DNA of 64,000 bases from Drechslerella dactyloides (taxonomy: Eukaryota; Ascomycota; Orbiliomycetes; Orbiliales; Orbiliaceae): positions 62,001 through 126,000 of the forward strand of contig JAGTWJ010000001.1 of the NCBI GenBank assembly GCA_020064725.1, read 5' to 3'. Under the pieces are notes generated by a model. That model ran no database searches, was not told the DNA's origin, and saw nothing but the letters and a program-made list of their open reading frames with translations. The translations under genes and the position numbers were made by a program. Below, one piece after another: positions 62,129 to 64,000 of the stretch (positions are counted from its first letter, which is position 1; the number at the start of each line of letters is the position of its first letter).

Positions 62129-64000
62129 TTTGATAGTGCTATTGACGTTGAACGTGATAAAACCGACGGTGCAGATAGTGAATTGAATAGTTTTAAAGAT
62201 GGGATACTGGCCAGTAATAGAGTCTAGTTTGAGTAGAGAGAGCGCGTAGATGGCGATGGTGTTTGCAAAGTGTGTACTGTATCTGATTTCGAAAGTGAGA
62301 GAAACTTCTGTCACAGGGAGGGAAAATATTTCCACACCAGCAGCCGATGCCTCAGCATTGTTGATGATTTTACGTGCGGTTAACGGTTGATACGCAGCAT
62401 CAAGTACTGACCAAACAAAAAAAGACCGCTATTGCCAATCTTTTAAGTTTGTCGTACTCCAACGATTATCAACATGCGATTAGCGCAGACTATCACACCG
62501 CTCATTTCAACTGTATCAATCGCCGTTCTATTGACGAGGCCTGAATACCGTTACGCCATTTCATGCATTTGCCAGTGGTAAGAGCAGACATTCGCCGGCG
62601 GTCAGTTTTACTCTGGTTACACAGGAATTGGGCTGCCCATCCAGTGGCCTTCCGCGTCCCGCGCATCTAGCAGCACGCTCTGGGCACAATCGAAGACGTA
62701 AGACCCTACTCGAATTGCGCGTAGCAGCCGATACCGTCCCCTAGCAAGCCAACCGATCCCCTAGCTGGACCCTCCCTCGTCTTAATTGTCTCCACCGCGG
62801 CTACATGTATACAACCTCCATTTTACCATATGTCTAGTTGGTTTGGCGCTGCGAAACCACATACGTCTAGCTTTTAGTAGTTCACGAGACATTCTACCAG
62901 CCAACGGTCAACGCCGTATGGTGGGATAACATTACAAGCCAAAGGGATCCGGAGAGAATGAAATAACCAATGATTAAGCCCCGAAGCCGAATTCCCGAAG
63001 AAGTTGTGGATACAGCCCCCCAACGCATCCGCCCAGTGTACCAAAAGGCGGGAGTTGTTCATACTGCACTATCGACCTCCAAAGCAACTCCATAGTCAGA
63101 GCCTCATGTTCATCAGTCGGCATTAAACGCCTTCCTGCATGCGAATCTTTCCCCAAAACTTTCAGTTTAAACTTATAATTGTTGATACTCCCCATACAGA
63201 CGGTGATGTACTGAACGTTGCAAATGCAAATCTGTGGATTCTTTAGCCAGTAAGGCGCCGAGAATCCAAGCACAAAATTGAATGAGGCACGAGAACATGA
63301 GCTTAAGGAAATTAGACAAACTGCTACCACTGTATACACTTAACTCAGGTCTTTCCCTTTCATCATTTTCATCACCGTGCATAGGTTCAAAGTCAATCAT
63401 GCATCTACAGTGTCCAACACGCGTCCTGCGAGACAACACCTGCATATGCACAATACGTCTCCAGCCGCTATGCCAGTTGTCCAGCATCAAGCCGCTCGCA
63501 ATTGGGAGCCGGCTGCAGCGGCAACATATGGTAGGCGGGGAAACTGCCTGAGTTAGCTTACTATTCGACGTCTTATCCAGCCCCGACGCATAATCACAGA
63601 ATTGGCGTTGTCGATAGCAAGGTCCTACATCCGCGCTGCAGTAAATTACTAGTAGGGTAAAAATCTTGATCAAAACCCATTTAAGTTTCACATTACCTCC
63701 AGCAAGCAAGTACGGCATGTGAATATATTCGAATAATATATACGGATTTAATATCTTTCCATACCAGTGTAGTATCTATATTTAGTCACAGACTTTAGCG
63801 AACTTTTTTCAGAGGTCACACTGCCCTACGTGGGCCTCCGGGACGACCACACTCAATTTCCATAACATTACAATTGTTAACTCATGCGGAAAAAACCTAA
63901 GGTAATATCAAGCCACGCGCTGAGAATTTGTCATTTCTGTCAGGCTTCTTGTAATGGCATTAGCCCAGGAAACTCAAGAAGTTAACGTTAGCTGACAGCT
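62129..64000. other. Gene-poor right end
   Basis: No confident gene. A minus-strand frame at 63173-63718 is noted separately. No repeats stood out. Confidence 0.4.
63173..63718 (-). CDS. Possible secreted/membrane small protein (doubtful)
   Basis: ATG at 63718; the first residues (MPYLLAGGNVKLKW then VLIKIFTLLVIYCSA) resemble a signal-anchor. The rest is Cys/Arg-rich with no family motif and a second hydrophobic segment (LMFSCLIQFCAWILGALLA). A spliced start is possible, as a gtaatg donor follows MPYLLAG. May be chance. Confidence 0.2.
   Translation of the reverse strand: MPYLLAGGNVKLKWVLIKIFTLLVIYCSADVGPCYRQRQFCDYASGLDKTSNSKLTQAVSPPTICCRCSRLPIASGLMLDNWHSGWRRIVHMQVLSRRTRVGHCRCMIDFEPMHGDENDERERPELSVYSGSSLSNFLKLMFSCLIQFCAWILGALLAKESTDLHLQRSVHHRLYGEYQQL

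Noticed and set aside
1..64000. tRNA, rRNA and CRISPR search
   Set aside because: I looked for tRNA B-box-like sequence (ggttcgaatcc type) and regular spaced repeats on both strands; near matches (e.g. around 35830 and 56470) lack a partner A-box and cloverleaf arms.

Overview
The window reads as nuclear DNA of a filamentous ascomycete (Pezizomycotina); I cannot name the species. The evidence is short spliceosomal introns of about 46-155 bp with GTRNGT donors, CTAAY-type branch sites and YAG acceptors, genes separated by 0.3-2 kb of non-coding DNA, and the families present: S28 serine peptidase, CFEM domain, F-box, MARVEL-like and YSA1-type Nudix. I found no tRNA, rRNA, CRISPR or bacterial-type operon.

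Layout. 1-1.8 kb: an S28 peptidase gene cut by the left edge. 2.6-7.6 kb: a divergent pair of intronless genes, one for a His-rich protein with an Ig-like domain and one for a 905-aa protein with a bacterial-type zinc phospholipase C domain; the pair looks acquired from bacteria. 8.3-9.0 kb: a four-pass MARVEL-like protein. 9.8-18.4 kb: three large unrecognised disordered or coiled genes, one of which (14.6-18.4 kb) joins two long reading frames across a 70-bp intron. 19.0-20.5 kb: the first of four F-box/Cys-pair genes. 21-34.4 kb: small and medium unrecognised genes around a YSA1-type Nudix hydrolase (23.6-24.2 kb). 34.4-45.2 kb: a gene-poor stretch with one 127-aa protein, single-pass membrane microproteins, an 811-aa orphan and a 731-bp TA-flanked inverted-repeat element (43,703-44,433). 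45.2-50.4 kb: a third microprotein, an 858-aa orphan and a small membrane protein. 51.4-53.2 kb: the second F-box gene. 55.1 kb: a 35-residue Pro-rich peptide gene with a TATA box and two 5'-UTR introns. 56.6-57.4 kb: a CFEM membrane protein. 57.6-60.5 kb: two F-box/Cys-pair genes in tandem, the second degenerating. 61.1-62.1 kb: a protein with acidic 12-residue repeats. 62.1-64 kb: no confident gene.

Functional themes. The four F-box genes share one plan: an F-box, a C-x2-C...C-x2-C pair right after it, a helical middle, and a C-terminal C-x2-C followed by an H/W-rich end. They look like one expanded substrate-receptor family for SCF ubiquitin ligases. The secreted or surface set (S28 peptidase, CFEM protein, perhaps the phospholipase) fits nutrient acquisition or interaction with other organisms. 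About half the genes are orphans to me, mostly intronless and disordered, as in lineage-specific accessory chromatin. Exon boundaries were deduced by eye from frame continuity, splice signals and family motifs. Base composition and homology were judged by eye and not computed.
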